Shown: positions 44,426 through 53,218 of the stretch, one piece after another
How positions within the stretch are numbered: the stretch's first letter is position 1
Layout of the letters: each line of letters begins with the position of its first letter
NCBI GenBank assembly: GCA_944390825.1
Contig: CALXRG010000008.1
Coordinates: forward strand, 32,191-96,190
Length of the DNA stretch: 64,000 nucleotides
Direction of reading: 5' to 3'
Source: an uncultured Akkermansia sp.
GTDB lineage: Bacteria > Verrucomicrobiota > Verrucomicrobiia > Verrucomicrobiales > Akkermansiaceae
Notes under the pieces: model-generated
What the model saw: only the letters and a program-made list of their open reading frames with translations
What the model was told of the DNA's origin: nothing
Databases searched by the model: none
Program-made: the position numbers and the translations under genes

Positions 44426-46960
44426 ATGTCTCAGCACACACTGGAATTTCAGCGCGCACCCGAATCTCAGCACTCACCGGAATCTCAGCACTCACCGGAA
44501 ATACTCGCGCCCGCAGGCAACTGGGACTGCGTCCGGGCGGCGGTAGCCAACGGGGCGCATGCCGTTTATTTTGGCCTGGATCAGTTCAATGCCCGCATGC
44601 GCGCCGATAATTTCACGCGTGCCGACTTAGCCTCGCTCGTGCCTTTTCTGCACGGCTACGGAGTGCGGGCATACGTCACCATGAACGTCCTGATCTTTCC
44701 GGCGGAGTTCCCGGAAGCCTTGAGCTATCTGGATGCGTTGGACGAAGCCGGGGTGGATGGTGTCATCGTGCAGGATATCGGGCTGGCACGCCTGATTTCA
44801 CGCTTTCGCAAGGAAGGCCGCTGGAGAATCGAGTTGCACATTTCCACGCAGATGACCGTTTGCAGCCCGGAAGGAGTGCGACTGGTCGATGAGATGCTTG
44901 ATCCGCAGCAGATCGTGCTCTCTCGCGAGCTTTCGCTCCGCGAGATAGAAGCGTGCGCCAGAGCCACCACCAAACCCATCGAGGTATTCTGTCACGGCGC
45001 ACTGTGCGTTTCCTACTCAGGCCAGTGCCTCACCAGCGAAAGCCTGGGACGCCGCAGTGCCAACAGAGGCGAGTGTGCCCAAGCCTGCCGCATGCCCTAT
45101 AAGCTTGAAGTGGACGGGCGGGTGCGTGACTTGGGCGAGCGCCGTTACCTGTACTCCCCGCAGGACCTCTGCGCCATCGGGCGCATCCCCCAGTTGTTGG
45201 CTGCCGGAGTCCGCAGTTTCAAAATCGAGGGACGCCTCAAGAGCCCTGAATACGTCGCCGCAACAACACGGGCATACCGCCGGGCACTCGATGCCGCCCT
45301 GGAAGGACGCCCCGTACCCGAGCGAGCCCGCGCGGCCGACCTCTATGCCATGCAAATGGCCTTCTCCCGGGGATTCTCCACAGGCTGGCTTGATGGAACC
45401 GATCACCCGCTGCTGACTCACGGACGCTTTGGCAAAAAACGGGGCGCCCTGGCCGGACGCATCGTGACATGCGGAGAGGGGTGGGTCGAGCTCGACGAAA
45501 TGCCCCCGATGCCAGTGGCCCCGGGCGACGGCTTCGTCATCGATGCCGGACAGGATCGCAACGAGGAGCAGGGGGGGCGCATCTGGCGAATCCAAGGCAA
45601 GCGACTCTGCTTCCACGGCAAGGGCAGCCGAATCGATTGGCGCCGCGTCCGCCCGGGCAACCTCCTCTGGAAAACATCTGATCCGTCCCTCGACAAATAC
45701 CTGCACGGAACTTGGTGCCATTTTGCTCCGCATGCAGCAGAAAACGGCCCGGTGCAGCGGCTCGACATCCATTTCGTCGGGCGGGCCGGAGCCCAACTCA
45801 CAGCCACCTGCCGCGGAGAGACCGTCGGCAGTGGGCAGCCACTGGAGCCGGCGGAAACGCGACCTCTGACGCCCGGAACACTGGAAGCCCAGTTTGCCCG
45901 CCTGGGAAGCACACCGTTCAGCCTTGGTACATGCACCTTTGAGTTGGAATCGGGACTCAACATGCCCCTGAGCATCCTCAACCGCATGCGCCGCGAACTC
46001 GTCTCGCGCCTGTTGGAAGCTGGAGCCAGAGAGACCGGCTCACGCGGAGTTTCCTCAGCCCGTCCGCCGCTGGATTGGGAGGGATGGAAGCCGCATTTCC
46101 CCGCGCGGGAGGCTGCCCGTGACTACGAGCTCAGTGTGCTTTGCCGCACGCCGGAACAGGCCATGGCAATGCTGCATCAGAACCTGAAGCGCATTTACCT
46201 TGATATAAAAGATATTCGCCTGTATCCTGAACTGGTCAGGACCATGCGGGAGCAGAAACCGGACGCCGAAATCTGGATAGCAACCATGCGCATCATGAAG
46301 CCCCGTGAGGCCGGGTACTTCAAATACACCACACAGGCCAGGCCCGATGGCATCCTGATTCGCAACCTGGGAGCGGCGCAGTGGTTCCGGGACAAAGGAT
46401 ATCCCCTGATCGGGGACTTTTCCCTGAACACCGCCAACCCGGAAAGCCTGCTCTTCTGGAAGGAGTGGGGGATGCAGCTCTGCACCATCTCCTACGACCT
46501 CAATGCGCAGGAGCTAGCCGACTTTCTGCGCTGGGGCTGTGGCCCGCAGCTCGAGCTGACTCTGCACCAGCACATGCCGCTCTTCCACACGGAGCACTGC
46601 GTCTTCTGCACCTTCCTCTCCCGCGGGCACAGCTTCAAGGACTGTGGTCAGCCCTGTGAGCACCACCGGGTTCGCGTCATGGATCGCACCCATGCCATGC
46701 ACTATCTGCACAGCGACGAAGGCTGCCGCAATACCCTCTTCAACGGACAAGCCCAGACTGGAGCCCGCTACACAGCAAGCATGCGTCGGGTGGGCCTCAG
46801 CCGTTTCCGCATCGAACTGCTCGAAGAAAGTCCCGAAAAAGCCCTGGAACTGGTGGAAACCTACCACCGCCACCTGCGCGGCAAGATGGATGCAGAAACC
46901 CTCATCAGGCGCTTGGGTACACTCGACCGCATCGGCATCACCGAAGGAACTCTGCTGTGA
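44426..46960 (+). CDS. U32 family peptidase/RlhA-like protein with extended C-terminus
   Basis: An 844-residue protein. Residues 1-24 are four copies of a six-residue unit (SQHTLE, FQRAPE, SQHSPE, SQHSPE). The U32 core follows: ILAPAGNWDCVRAAVANGAH, AVYFGLDQFNAR, YVTMNVLIFPAEF, GVDGVIVQDIGL, ELHISTQMTVCS, EVFCHGALCVSYSGQCL, RGECAQACRMPYKL with clustered cysteines, and FKIEGRLKSPEYVA. Some U32 proteins are collagenase-like peptidases; others (E. coli RlhA) take part in 23S rRNA hydroxylation, and the Cys-rich segment fits the latter group. A middle domain like DUF3656 and a second barrel-like segment from about 570 (CVFCTFLSRGHSFKDCGQPC) make it longer than RlhA. ATG 44426 precedes the repeats; a later start would still leave a full core. 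Confidence 0.88.
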   Translation: MSQHTLEFQRAPESQHSPESQHSPEILAPAGNWDCVRAAVANGAHAVYFGLDQFNARMRADNFTRADLASLVPFLHGYGVRAYVTMNVLIFPAEFPEALSYLDALDEAGVDGVIVQDIGLARLISRFRKEGRWRIELHISTQMTVCSPEGVRLVDEMLDPQQIVLSRELSLREIEACARATTKPIEVFCHGALCVSYSGQCLTSESLGRRSANRGECAQACRMPYKLEVDGRVRDLGERRYLYSPQDLCAIGRIPQLLAAGVRSFKIEGRLKSPEYVAATTRAYRRALDAALEGRPVPERARAADLYAMQMAFSRGFSTGWLDGTDHPLLTHGRFGKKRGALAGRIVTCGEGWVELDEMPPMPVAPGDGFVIDAGQDRNEEQGGRIWRIQGKRLCFHGKGSRIDWRRVRPGNLLWKTSDPSLDKYLHGTWCHFAPHAAENGPVQRLDIHFVGRAGAQLTATCRGETVGSGQPLEPAETRPLTPGTLEAQFARLGSTPFSLGTCTFELESGLNMPLSILNRMRRELVSRLLEAGARETGSRGVSSARPPLDWEGWKPHFPAREAARDYELSVLCRTPEQAMAMLHQNLKRIYLDIKDIRLYPELVRTMREQKPDAEIWIATMRIMKPREAGYFKYTTQARPDGILIRNLGAAQWFRDKGYPLIGDFSLNTANPESLLFWKEWGMQLCTISYDLNAQELADFLRWGCGPQLELTLHQHMPLFHTEHCVFCTFLSRGHSFKDCGQPCEHHRVRVMDRTHAMHYLHSDEGCRNTLFNGQAQTGARYTASMRRVGLSRFRIELLEESPEKALELVETYHRHLRGKMDAETLIRRLGTLDRIGITEGTLL
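44428..44499 (+). repeat. In-frame tandem repeat, 18 bp x4
   Basis: Four 18-base units at the 5' end of the U32 gene; the last two (TCTCAGCACTCACCGGAA) are identical, the first two are diverged. They add six residues each to the N-terminus. Confidence 0.9.
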
Positions 46961-46962
46961 AC

Positions 46963-47961
46963 TCAGTCGGAGGGGTTGCCTGCCAGACAGCCGGGGCAGT
47001 TGCGAACCCAGTGGCGCGGAGAGGCCTCGATGAGCTCCGGTATGCGGTCTGTGAGGCAAAGCTCAGGCTTGCCAACGCGGTTTCTCTCCCGGAAGGAACA
47101 GCCCCGGATGGGTTCACGCAGGGTGGGAGGCAAGCCCGGTATGGTGTTTAATCGCATTCCTTTTGTCTGGCGGGAAGGAATGGACGCCATCAGCGATCTG
47201 GTGTATGCGTGGAGCGGTGAACGTACAAGCTCTGCCGCCGGTGCGGATTCGATGATGCTTCCTGCATACATGACCTGGATGCGGTCGGCATAGGCCCGGA
47301 CGACGCCCAGATCATGAGTGATGAGAATCACGGCGGTTCCCAGTTCCTGCTGGCGGCTTTTCAGAAGGTCGAGCACCTGTTTTTGCACAGTGACGTCGAG
47401 AGCGGTCGTGGGTTCATCCGCAATGAGGATTTCGGGCTTGGTGATGAGAGCCATGGCGATCATGACGCGCTGGCGCATACCGCCGGAGAATTCGTGAGGA
47501 TAGGCTTTGGCCCGCTTTTCCGGCTCAGGAATGCCGGTGCGGGCAAGCTCGTCGATTGCCATGTTCCGCGCCTTTTTCCAGCTCATGCCGTGGTGCAGGA
47601 CCAAGGGTTCGGCCACTTGGTCACCGATAGTCATGCAGGGGTTGAGGCAGGTCATGGGATCTTGGAAAATCATCGAGATCTTCCTGCCGCGGATAGAGGA
47701 AAACTCCCGATCAGAGAGATGCAGCAGATCCAGAGAGCCATACCGGGCCCGCGCCTGCGGCGCGATGCAGGCGGGGGGTGTGGGCAGAAGTCCCATTAGA
47801 GCCGAGCAGGTGACCGATTTGCCCGAGCCGGATTCACCCACAATCCCCAAGGTTTCGCCCGCAGCCAGATCAAAGCTGACATCGTTGACCGCATACGTGG
47901 TGCCGGCGCGGGTATGAAAGGAGATACTGAGATCCCGGACTTGGAGCAGGGGGACGGTCAT
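46963..47961 (-). CDS. Oligopeptide/dipeptide ABC transporter ATPase (OppD/DppD type)
   Basis: A 332-residue ATPase of the peptide-import class. Walker A is GIVGESGSGKSVTCSALMGL, then ISMIFQDPMTCLNPCMTIGD (Q-loop), signature PHEFSGGMRQRVMIAMAL, Walker B EILIADEPTTALDVTVQKQV and ILITHDLGVVRAYADRI (H-loop). The C-terminal oligo_HPY extension has its cysteines (GCSFRERN, CLTD, CPGCLAG), which in some members bind an Fe-S cluster. The preferred start is ATG 47961 (MTVPLLQVRDLSISF). Its permeases, partner ATPase and binding protein are not in this window. Its stop lies 2 bases from the stop of the convergent U32 gene. Confidence 0.93.
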   Translation of the reverse strand: MTVPLLQVRDLSISFHTRAGTTYAVNDVSFDLAAGETLGIVGESGSGKSVTCSALMGLLPTPPACIAPQARARYGSLDLLHLSDREFSSIRGRKISMIFQDPMTCLNPCMTIGDQVAEPLVLHHGMSWKKARNMAIDELARTGIPEPEKRAKAYPHEFSGGMRQRVMIAMALITKPEILIADEPTTALDVTVQKQVLDLLKSRQQELGTAVILITHDLGVVRAYADRIQVMYAGSIIESAPAAELVRSPLHAYTRSLMASIPSRQTKGMRLNTIPGLPPTLREPIRGCSFRERNRVGKPELCLTDRIPELIEASPRHWVRNCPGCLAGNPSD

Positions 47962-47994
47962 CGGACACCATCCTACACGTCCGTGTGGCATCTG

Positions 47995-48639
47995 TCAACC
48001 TCGCTTCATGGCAAAGGCGAGAGTTTCAAGCGGGTGCTTCTCCATGCCAAGCCCGCGGATGACTTCCCTGAGCAGCAGCAGTGAAGCCGCGGCGTCGTAA
48101 AGGGCATCATGCCAGTGCCGTGGTACTATAGCATCAACCAGCGGCGTGACCCCCATGAGATCGCAGACAGAGCCAAGCGCGTAATCCGGCAGCCCTGGCA
48201 GAGCCCGGCGCACAAGTGCAAGCGTATCGAGCCATGGGCCAAAGCCATGGCCCGGAAAAGCCCGCAGATAGCGCTGCTCAGTGGCCGGATTGTGTCCGAC
48301 CAGGACCGCACCGCGCAACAGCTCCCGCACCGGCAGCCACAGGTCGGTGAATGCCGGGGCTCCACGCAGCTTTTCGGTCGTGATGCCATGGACGTGCGCA
48401 GCGCTCCACCGCACCGGGTGAGGGCACGCGATGTACGAATCAAAAAAACGGGCAGTGGCCTCCTGTGACTCCCAGCTCAGCGTGGGTACCCGCATGATGC
48501 CGATTTGTACAGGACAGTCGGTTTCGCCCGGGGCTGCCCCAGCAGATTCGAAATCGATGGCGGCAAAAGAGAGTCCGCCAAGTGGCTGTTGCATCAGGTC
48601 ATCGTCGGACGTCCCGGGAGGAAAGACTGCATCCATCAT
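47995..48639 (-). CDS. DnaQ-like 3'-5' exonuclease (DEDDh)
   Basis: A 214-residue RNase H-fold exonuclease. Motif I is FAAIDFESAGAAPGETDCPV with the Asp-x-Glu pair; motif II appears as AVLVGHNPATEQRYLRAF, where the usual Asp may be Glu; motif III is PRHWHDALYDAAASLLLL with His and Asp (H-x4-D). HVHGITTEKLRGAPAF is also typical of the DnaQ/exonuclease fold. It may be a stand-alone proofreading-like nuclease or an RNase T/oligoribonuclease relative. It lies between the OppD-like gene (34 bases downstream) and the amidohydrolase gene (15 bases upstream), probably in one transcript. Confidence 0.86.
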   Translation of the reverse strand: MMDAVFPPGTSDDDLMQQPLGGLSFAAIDFESAGAAPGETDCPVQIGIMRVPTLSWESQEATARFFDSYIACPHPVRWSAAHVHGITTEKLRGAPAFTDLWLPVRELLRGAVLVGHNPATEQRYLRAFPGHGFGPWLDTLALVRRALPGLPDYALGSVCDLMGVTPLVDAIVPRHWHDALYDAAASLLLLREVIRGLGMEKHPLETLAFAMKRG

Positions 48640-48654
48640 CGCTGTTGCAATCCT

Positions 48655-50022
48655 TTATCCTTGTTGTATCCAGTCATACACCCCCTTGAGTTCCTCGCAG
48701 AGCGCATCGTAATCACAGCAAAGGAATTTTCCATCGCGGTAAAGCTCGCGGCCGTTGACGACGGTCAGTATGGTTTCCATGCCGGTGGCGGCGTACACGA
48801 TGTTGGAGACCGGGTTATGCACGGGCTGCATATTCGGGGAATCCAGGCTCAGGGCGATGAAATCTGCCCGCATACCGGGCTCGAGGGTGCCGATGTACGG
48901 ATCATGCAAAGCATGAGAACCGCCGCGCGTCGCCATGTCGAGGGCTCGCTGGGCCGGGCATGCCTGAGGGTCAAGGTTGTGCACCTTCTGCAGCAGACTG
49001 GCGAGGTACATTTCGCGTACCATGTTCTGGGCGTTGTTGCTGGAAGGTCCGTCCGTACCGAGTCCTGTCTGCACCCCGGCCTGTTCCATGGCCCTCAGCG
49101 GTGCAACACCACTGGCCAGTTTCATATTGGACCCCGGATTGTGGACCACCGCGCAGCGTTGCTCAGCCAGCAGCTCCATGTCCTCGCGGAGATGATCGGG
49201 AGCGATACCGGCTTCGACGACATGGAAGAACGTCGTGTCCGGTTGGAGCAGACCGAGACTCTCGCAGTATGGGATGGGGCGCATCCCGAAATCCTTCAGG
49301 CAGGTTTCAGTTTCTCCCGCTGTTTCAGCCAAGTGCATGCCGAACAAAACGTCAAGCTCATCTGCCAGCGTCCGGCAATCGCGCAAAAGCCCGGGATGGG
49401 TGGTGTAGGGGGCATGTGGTGTGATGGCGAGCCGCAGTCGCGGGTGCCTGCGGCAACGCTCGGCAAGCGCCCGGATTTTGTCCTGGAGGGCGTCCCAGTC
49501 AGGGGCATCAAGCGAAGGAAAGAACTGCGTGAGGCTGACACCGAGCACCGCCCGCATACCCATGGCATCGGCCGCGTTGAAGACACTGTCTTCCAGCATG
49601 TACATGTCGTAGAATGATGTCGTGCCGGTTCGGATCATTTCCGCCATGCTAAACCTGCTGCCCAGTTCGACGAGCTCAGGAGTGAGGCGGCTTTCTCGGG
49701 GGAAAATATCCTGAGTGAGCCAGTCCATGAGTTTTTTGTCGTCGGAGATACCTCTCAGCAAACTCATGGGAACGTGCGTGTGGCCGTTGACCAGACCAGG
49801 CAGGAGGACTGCGTGGCCGAGGTCTACCCGGCGTGCTTCCGGGTACAGAATTTCCAGGATATCGGTATGCCCGACGCACAGAATGCGGTCATCGCTTACT
49901 GCAACGGCTCCTTTGCGGATGATGTCACGACCTTCATTTTGCGTTATCACGTAATCGGCGGTGTACAGGGCGTTGCACACGGGAAGCGCGGATTCCGGGA
50001 CTGATGTGGGAATGTTGTACAT
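48655..50022 (-). CDS. Amidohydrolase, MtaD/SAH deaminase-like
   Basis: A 455-residue metal-dependent hydrolase of the TRZ/ATZ/MtaD group, which deaminates 5'-methylthioadenosine, S-adenosylhomocysteine or 5'-deoxyadenosine. Visible: VLLPGLVNGHTHVPMSLLRG (metal His pair), AEMIRTGTTSFYDMY, LRLAITPHAPYTTH, LFGMHLAETAGETE, VVHNPGSNMKLASGVAPL and GLGTDGPSSNNAQNM (metal Asp). The exact substrate cannot be told from motifs. ATG 50022 is preferred; an in-frame TTG at 50040 lies inside the putative promoter. A salvage role linked to methyl metabolism is plausible but is not shown by the neighbours. Confidence 0.9.
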   Translation of the reverse strand: MYNIPTSVPESALPVCNALYTADYVITQNEGRDIIRKGAVAVSDDRILCVGHTDILEILYPEARRVDLGHAVLLPGLVNGHTHVPMSLLRGISDDKKLMDWLTQDIFPRESRLTPELVELGSRFSMAEMIRTGTTSFYDMYMLEDSVFNAADAMGMRAVLGVSLTQFFPSLDAPDWDALQDKIRALAERCRRHPRLRLAITPHAPYTTHPGLLRDCRTLADELDVLFGMHLAETAGETETCLKDFGMRPIPYCESLGLLQPDTTFFHVVEAGIAPDHLREDMELLAEQRCAVVHNPGSNMKLASGVAPLRAMEQAGVQTGLGTDGPSSNNAQNMVREMYLASLLQKVHNLDPQACPAQRALDMATRGGSHALHDPYIGTLEPGMRADFIALSLDSPNMQPVHNPVSNIVYAATGMETILTVVNGRELYRDGKFLCCDYDALCEELKGVYDWIQQG

Positions 50023-50027
50023 GTTGG

Positions 50028-50056
50028 AGTGTGGAAGCAAAGCTGTTGAGTGTCAG
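50028..50056 (-). promoter_or_regulatory. Putative promoter of the amidohydrolase operon
   Basis: Minus-strand CTGACA (50051-50056), 17 bases, CACACT (50028-50033), then 5 bases to ATG 50022. The -10 is weak. Confidence 0.35.
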
Positions 50057-50124
50057 GGGCTTTCATTTGTGGTATGGGATTGACCCTGCCTCGCTGAGGG
50101 GAGCTTCAGGCATACTCAGCGTCA

Positions 50125-50718
50125 TTACCAGAACAGAAGAGCACATACGAGGAGAGTGCCGCCATATACGAGCCCGAGAACATTAACCAAGCGGCAAAAG
50201 CGCGGGTGCTTCACCGCAGCATGGAACCAGTCACGGAACAGGAAAGGCTTGCCCACCCAGAACATCGCGACAGTCAGTACAGGGTACCACCAGATCGGAA
50301 TCAGCAGCCTCGTGACAGGATCCTTCAGGAAAGCCGCCGTCATCGGCACAATCGCCAGCATTAGCAGGAAAAGTCCCAATGCCCGGGCAAACAGGTTCTC
50401 CTTGATGAGTGTCGAAAAAATCAGCCATACCAATGGTGCCAACACCAGAAGCAATCCTCGCAAGGGCTCAAACGAAAACAGCTCCATCCGCATCCCGTTC
50501 CAATCCCCATCGAGCAGCAACAACTCAAACCACAACACATCCACCCCCAGCAGAATTTGACCTGCTCTCGGGGACTCAATCGCCGCTGTCACCAGTTCTT
50601 TTGCCGTACGGGGGGCCAGCATGATAAACAAATGCAGAGCCACCAGCACCAGCCCCATCACGATGCCTGCCGTGTCCAGCGGAATTCTTTCGTATGCGTG
50701 AATAACAGTGTCAATCAT
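50125..50718 (-). CDS. Polytopic membrane protein, unknown function
   Basis: A 197-residue protein with about five or six hydrophobic helices: GIVMGLVLVALHLFIMLA, GQILLGVDVLWFELLLL, RGLLLVLAPLVWLIFSTLI, ALGLFLLMLAIVPMTAAFL, IWWYPVLTVAMFWVG and NVLGLVYGGTLLVCALLFW. The short loops include WNGMRMELFSFEP. No family recognised and no catalytic motif seen. It is transcribed in the same direction as the amidohydrolase and ends about 100 bases before that gene. Confidence 0.75.
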   Translation of the reverse strand: MIDTVIHAYERIPLDTAGIVMGLVLVALHLFIMLAPRTAKELVTAAIESPRAGQILLGVDVLWFELLLLDGDWNGMRMELFSFEPLRGLLLVLAPLVWLIFSTLIKENLFARALGLFLLMLAIVPMTAAFLKDPVTRLLIPIWWYPVLTVAMFWVGKPFLFRDWFHAAVKHPRFCRLVNVLGLVYGGTLLVCALLFW

Positions 50719-51419
50719 AGCGGCAAAAGAAAAGCATTAGCAGCTTGAGGACGCCATTCTATGCGGGATCTCCCTGCTTGGCAAGCTCAAACTGTGTGCT
50801 GCTTTTGATTTCCCGGGTGCTGGGTCGCCGGAGAAAAGGCCGTGAGCTTGCGGATGTTTTTTTGATGGATTCCGGTTTATCGTAGAGCGCAATGTGAGGG
50901 GAGCCCTTTGCAATGAATACCTCCTTGACCCTGCTTGTCAGAACTTGGTAAAAACACTTCGCCAGCTGGTCTGAATCAGCCTGATTTCTGCCCGACCCTC
51001 AGCACGGGGTGGGAGCGAAGGGTGGTGTCCTCGATGTCGGAGAAAGTCATTTGCGTAGTCTCGTTGCGGCGCAGATGGGGAGTTGATCTATCCGCGGGTG
51101 CCAGGCGCGTGCTGAGTGATAGTTAGTAGTCAGCCCCTGATAATAGTCATACCCGTTGTGCCATATCCCTATTGTGCCATATCCCTATTGTGCCATATCC
51201 CTATTGTGCCATATCTCCCGCTGCATCATATCCCCATTGTACCATACCCCGTTGTGCCTTTTATGGAAAGATTTTACGGAAAGATGCGGCGGTCTCCGTC
51301 GGGGGCTGGGGTACGCAGGTTGAGTGAACCACGAGTTTTGTCGAAAAGGAAGACGTCGTTTCTCCGGAGGATAGCCGCGGCGTGCCGCAACACCGATAAA
51401 CTAATTTGAGAGATTGGCA
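50719..51419. other. Large gap with tandem repeat and possible transposase remnant
   Basis: No intact gene is supported in these 700 bases. A 16-bp tandem repeat occupies about 51148-51258. On the minus strand, the stretch 51119 down to 50976 reads LRRNETTQ, then MTFSDIEDTTLRSHPVLRV and a stop, which faintly resembles the N-terminus of IS5-type transposases; this is weak. An open frame running through the repeat array (51116-51409) consists largely of the repeated sequence and is not believed. Confidence 0.5.
51148..51258. repeat. Tandem repeat, 16 bp, three exact plus degenerate copies
   Basis: CCATATCCCTATTGTG occurs exactly at 51161-51176, 51177-51192 and 51193-51208. Degenerate copies flank these on both sides. 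There are no unique spacers, so it is not a CRISPR array. Confidence 0.9.
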
Positions 51420-51448
51420 TTGCGCCTGCGTTCCGGATGCCGTATGAT
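51420..51448 (+). promoter_or_regulatory. Promoter of the TIGR04076-like gene
   Basis: TTGCGC (51420-51425), 17 bases, TATGAT (51443-51448), then 6 bases to ATG 51455. Confidence 0.45.
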
Positions 51449-51454
51449 AGGCGC

Positions 51455-51727
51455 ATGAGGAAACCAAGAATACGCATTTCGCTGATCGATCGGAAGGGGC
51501 CGCGCGGCTGCCATCGCGGGCATTGTGTGGGTGAGAGTTATGATTTTGATACGGAGCGCGGTAAGCTGTGCCCGATGGCGATGCATGTCGCGTTTCCCTA
51601 CATTGACATTTTGCGTTATGGCGGACGTATCCCCGGTCAGCCGGAAGGTACGGCGACATTCTGTTGCCCGGATGTTGATACGATCAATGTGTTCAAAATC
51701 GAAGTGGTGCAGGAGCCGGGAGATTGA
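51455..51727 (+). CDS. TIGR04076-like small protein
   Basis: A 90-residue protein with the pattern of the TIGR04076 family: a first strand (RIRISLIDRKGPRGCHRGHC), VGESYDFD, GKLCPMAMHVAFPYI, LRYGGRIPGQ and CCPDVDTINVFKIEVV. The conserved cysteines, one or two near the start, one in LCP and a CCPD motif, suggest metal or redox chemistry, but the family has no established function. ATG 51455 begins the first strand; an upstream in-frame ATG at 51437 overlaps the promoter. Single-gene unit. Confidence 0.8.
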   Translation: MRKPRIRISLIDRKGPRGCHRGHCVGESYDFDTERGKLCPMAMHVAFPYIDILRYGGRIPGQPEGTATFCCPDVDTINVFKIEVVQEPGD

Positions 51728-51738
51728 TGGCTGTCGGG

Positions 51739-51780
51739 CGATGAGCGTTAGAGGATGAGCGTTAGACGATGAGCGTTTGA
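51739..51780. repeat. Tandem repeat, 14 bp x3
   Basis: CGATGAGCGTTAGA, GGATGAGCGTTAGA and CGATGAGCGTTTGA follow one another directly. The array ends 2 bases before the -35 of the Sel1 gene promoter. Confidence 0.9.
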
Positions 51781-51782
51781 GA

Positions 51783-51811
51783 TTGACAGGTGAGGGGAGT
51801 GAGGGTAAATT
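51783..51811 (+). promoter_or_regulatory. Promoter of the Sel1 lipoprotein gene
   Basis: Perfect TTGACA (51783-51788), 17 bases, TAAATT (51806-51811). It excludes the ATG at 51790 as a start and leaves about 15 bases of leader before ATG 51835. Confidence 0.65.
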
Positions 51812-51834
51812 CAAGCCGTTGGGTGGCAGCAGAT

Positions 51835-53142
51835 ATGAAATGGACGCAATCAGGTATGAGATGTTCCCGTGTGGCTGTGGTGTGTGCTGCAGCTTTGCTG
51901 ACGGGCTGTGGTGACGAGGAAAAAACACCGGCAGAGCAGCCGGCAGATGCTCGGGAGGAGGCCGTCCGCCCCGCCGACGCCAGACCGGAAACCCCGGCCG
52001 GGGAAACGCCCCAATCCGTTGATGCGGCGGATGCTCAGCGCGGGACTGTTTCCGAAACCGTTCCCCCAGAGAAAGCGAAGACGGTGACTGCGGCTGCAGA
52101 GGGCACCACGGAGGCACCGGCAGAGCAGGGGACTTCGGCAGAGAGCTTGTACCAGCAGGCATGCGGGTTATTGCAAAACGATAGCGAGGATGCTTCCAAA
52201 AAGGCTGTTGAGGTGCTGACGAAAGCCGCTGGCCTCGGTCACGCGGCGGCCCAGTACAAACTGGGGTCCTGCTACAGGCAGGGAGTCGGGGTGCCGGCCG
52301 ACCTGGCTCAGGCCGTGAGTTGGTTTGAAAAGTCTGCCGCTGCCAATGATCCGCAGGCTCAGCGTGAGCTGGCATTCATGTATCACCAGGGTGAGGGCGT
52401 TGAGCGTGACCTGGCGAAGGCGGAGCAGTATTACTCGGCCGTGACGGCTCAGAACCCCGATGACGTGGAATCTCTTGTGTTGCTGGGCTTCGTCCAGGCA
52501 GAAACGGAGGATCGGCTTCCCGAGGCGGTGTCGACCTTCCGAAAGGCCGTGGAAAAGGGCAACCCTTACGCCCAGGTGGCTCTTGGCGTGCTGACATTGC
52601 AGGGGCGCGGCGGGATTGCCGCCGACGCTGCGGAAGCATACAGACTGTTTGCGGCTTCGGCAGAGCAGGGGGTGGCAGATGCCCTGTGCAACCAGGGCTA
52701 TTGTCTCGAGACCGGCACCGGGACGGCCAAAGATGAAGCCCGGGCGGTGGAATGCTACACCAAGGCCATTGCTGCGCTTCCCCTGCCTCAGGCCAAGTAT
52801 AATCTTTCGCTCTGCTATTTGAATGGCCGTGGTGTTGCAAAGGACGTACAGAAAGCCATGCCTTTGCTCGTGGATGCGGCGAACGCGGGGCTCGCCGATG
52901 CCCTGTGTGAGCTGTCGCGCTGCTGCGCACTCGGTATCGGGGTGCCCAAGGATGAGAAGCAGGCCTTCGATTTGTGCGCCCAAGCGGCTCAGGCCGGCTC
53001 GGCTGAGGCCCAGTATGCCCTGGCACAATACTTCAGGGGCGGGGAAGTCGTCGAGAAAGACGAAACATTCGCCCGCAAGTGCCTGGAAGCGGCTGCCGCC
53101 AATGGCCATGCCCTGGCCAAAAAAGAGCTGGAAGCCAAGTAA
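51835..53142 (+). CDS. Sel1-repeat lipoprotein
   Basis: A 435-residue predicted lipoprotein. The signal peptide (CSRVAVVCAAALLTGCGDEE) ends in the lipobox LLTGC. A low-complexity P/A/E/T-rich linker to about residue 100 is followed by seven or eight Sel1-like repeats, each about 36 residues: GHAAAQYKLGSCYRQGVGVP, DPQAQRELAFMYHQGEGVER, NPYAQVALGVLTLQGRGGI, VADALCNQGYCLETGTGTAK, LADALCELSRCCALGIGVPK, SAEAQYALAQYFRGGEVVEK. Sel1 repeats form alpha-solenoids for protein binding, often in envelope or signalling complexes. ATG 51835 is preferred; ATG 51856 would also keep the lipobox. Partner unknown. Confidence 0.88.
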   Translation: MKWTQSGMRCSRVAVVCAAALLTGCGDEEKTPAEQPADAREEAVRPADARPETPAGETPQSVDAADAQRGTVSETVPPEKAKTVTAAAEGTTEAPAEQGTSAESLYQQACGLLQNDSEDASKKAVEVLTKAAGLGHAAAQYKLGSCYRQGVGVPADLAQAVSWFEKSAAANDPQAQRELAFMYHQGEGVERDLAKAEQYYSAVTAQNPDDVESLVLLGFVQAETEDRLPEAVSTFRKAVEKGNPYAQVALGVLTLQGRGGIAADAAEAYRLFAASAEQGVADALCNQGYCLETGTGTAKDEARAVECYTKAIAALPLPQAKYNLSLCYLNGRGVAKDVQKAMPLLVDAANAGLADALCELSRCCALGIGVPKDEKQAFDLCAQAAQAGSAEAQYALAQYFRGGEVVEKDETFARKCLEAAAANGHALAKKELEAK

Positions 53143-53218
53143 GCCCCCGGCAGCGTCAGTTCTCCCCTCCTCCTCCTGTCGCTTTCTCTCCCTTGCGCTT
53201 TCTGCCCCTGTAGCTTCA

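Noticed and set aside
51148..51258. Possible CRISPR array
   Set aside because: The 16-bp units are directly adjacent with no spacers, and no cas genes are in the window.
51116..51409. A 97-codon open frame rich in Ile, Val, Pro and Tyr
   Set aside because: Most of it is the translated 16-bp tandem repeat; it has no promoter and no homologue that I recognise.
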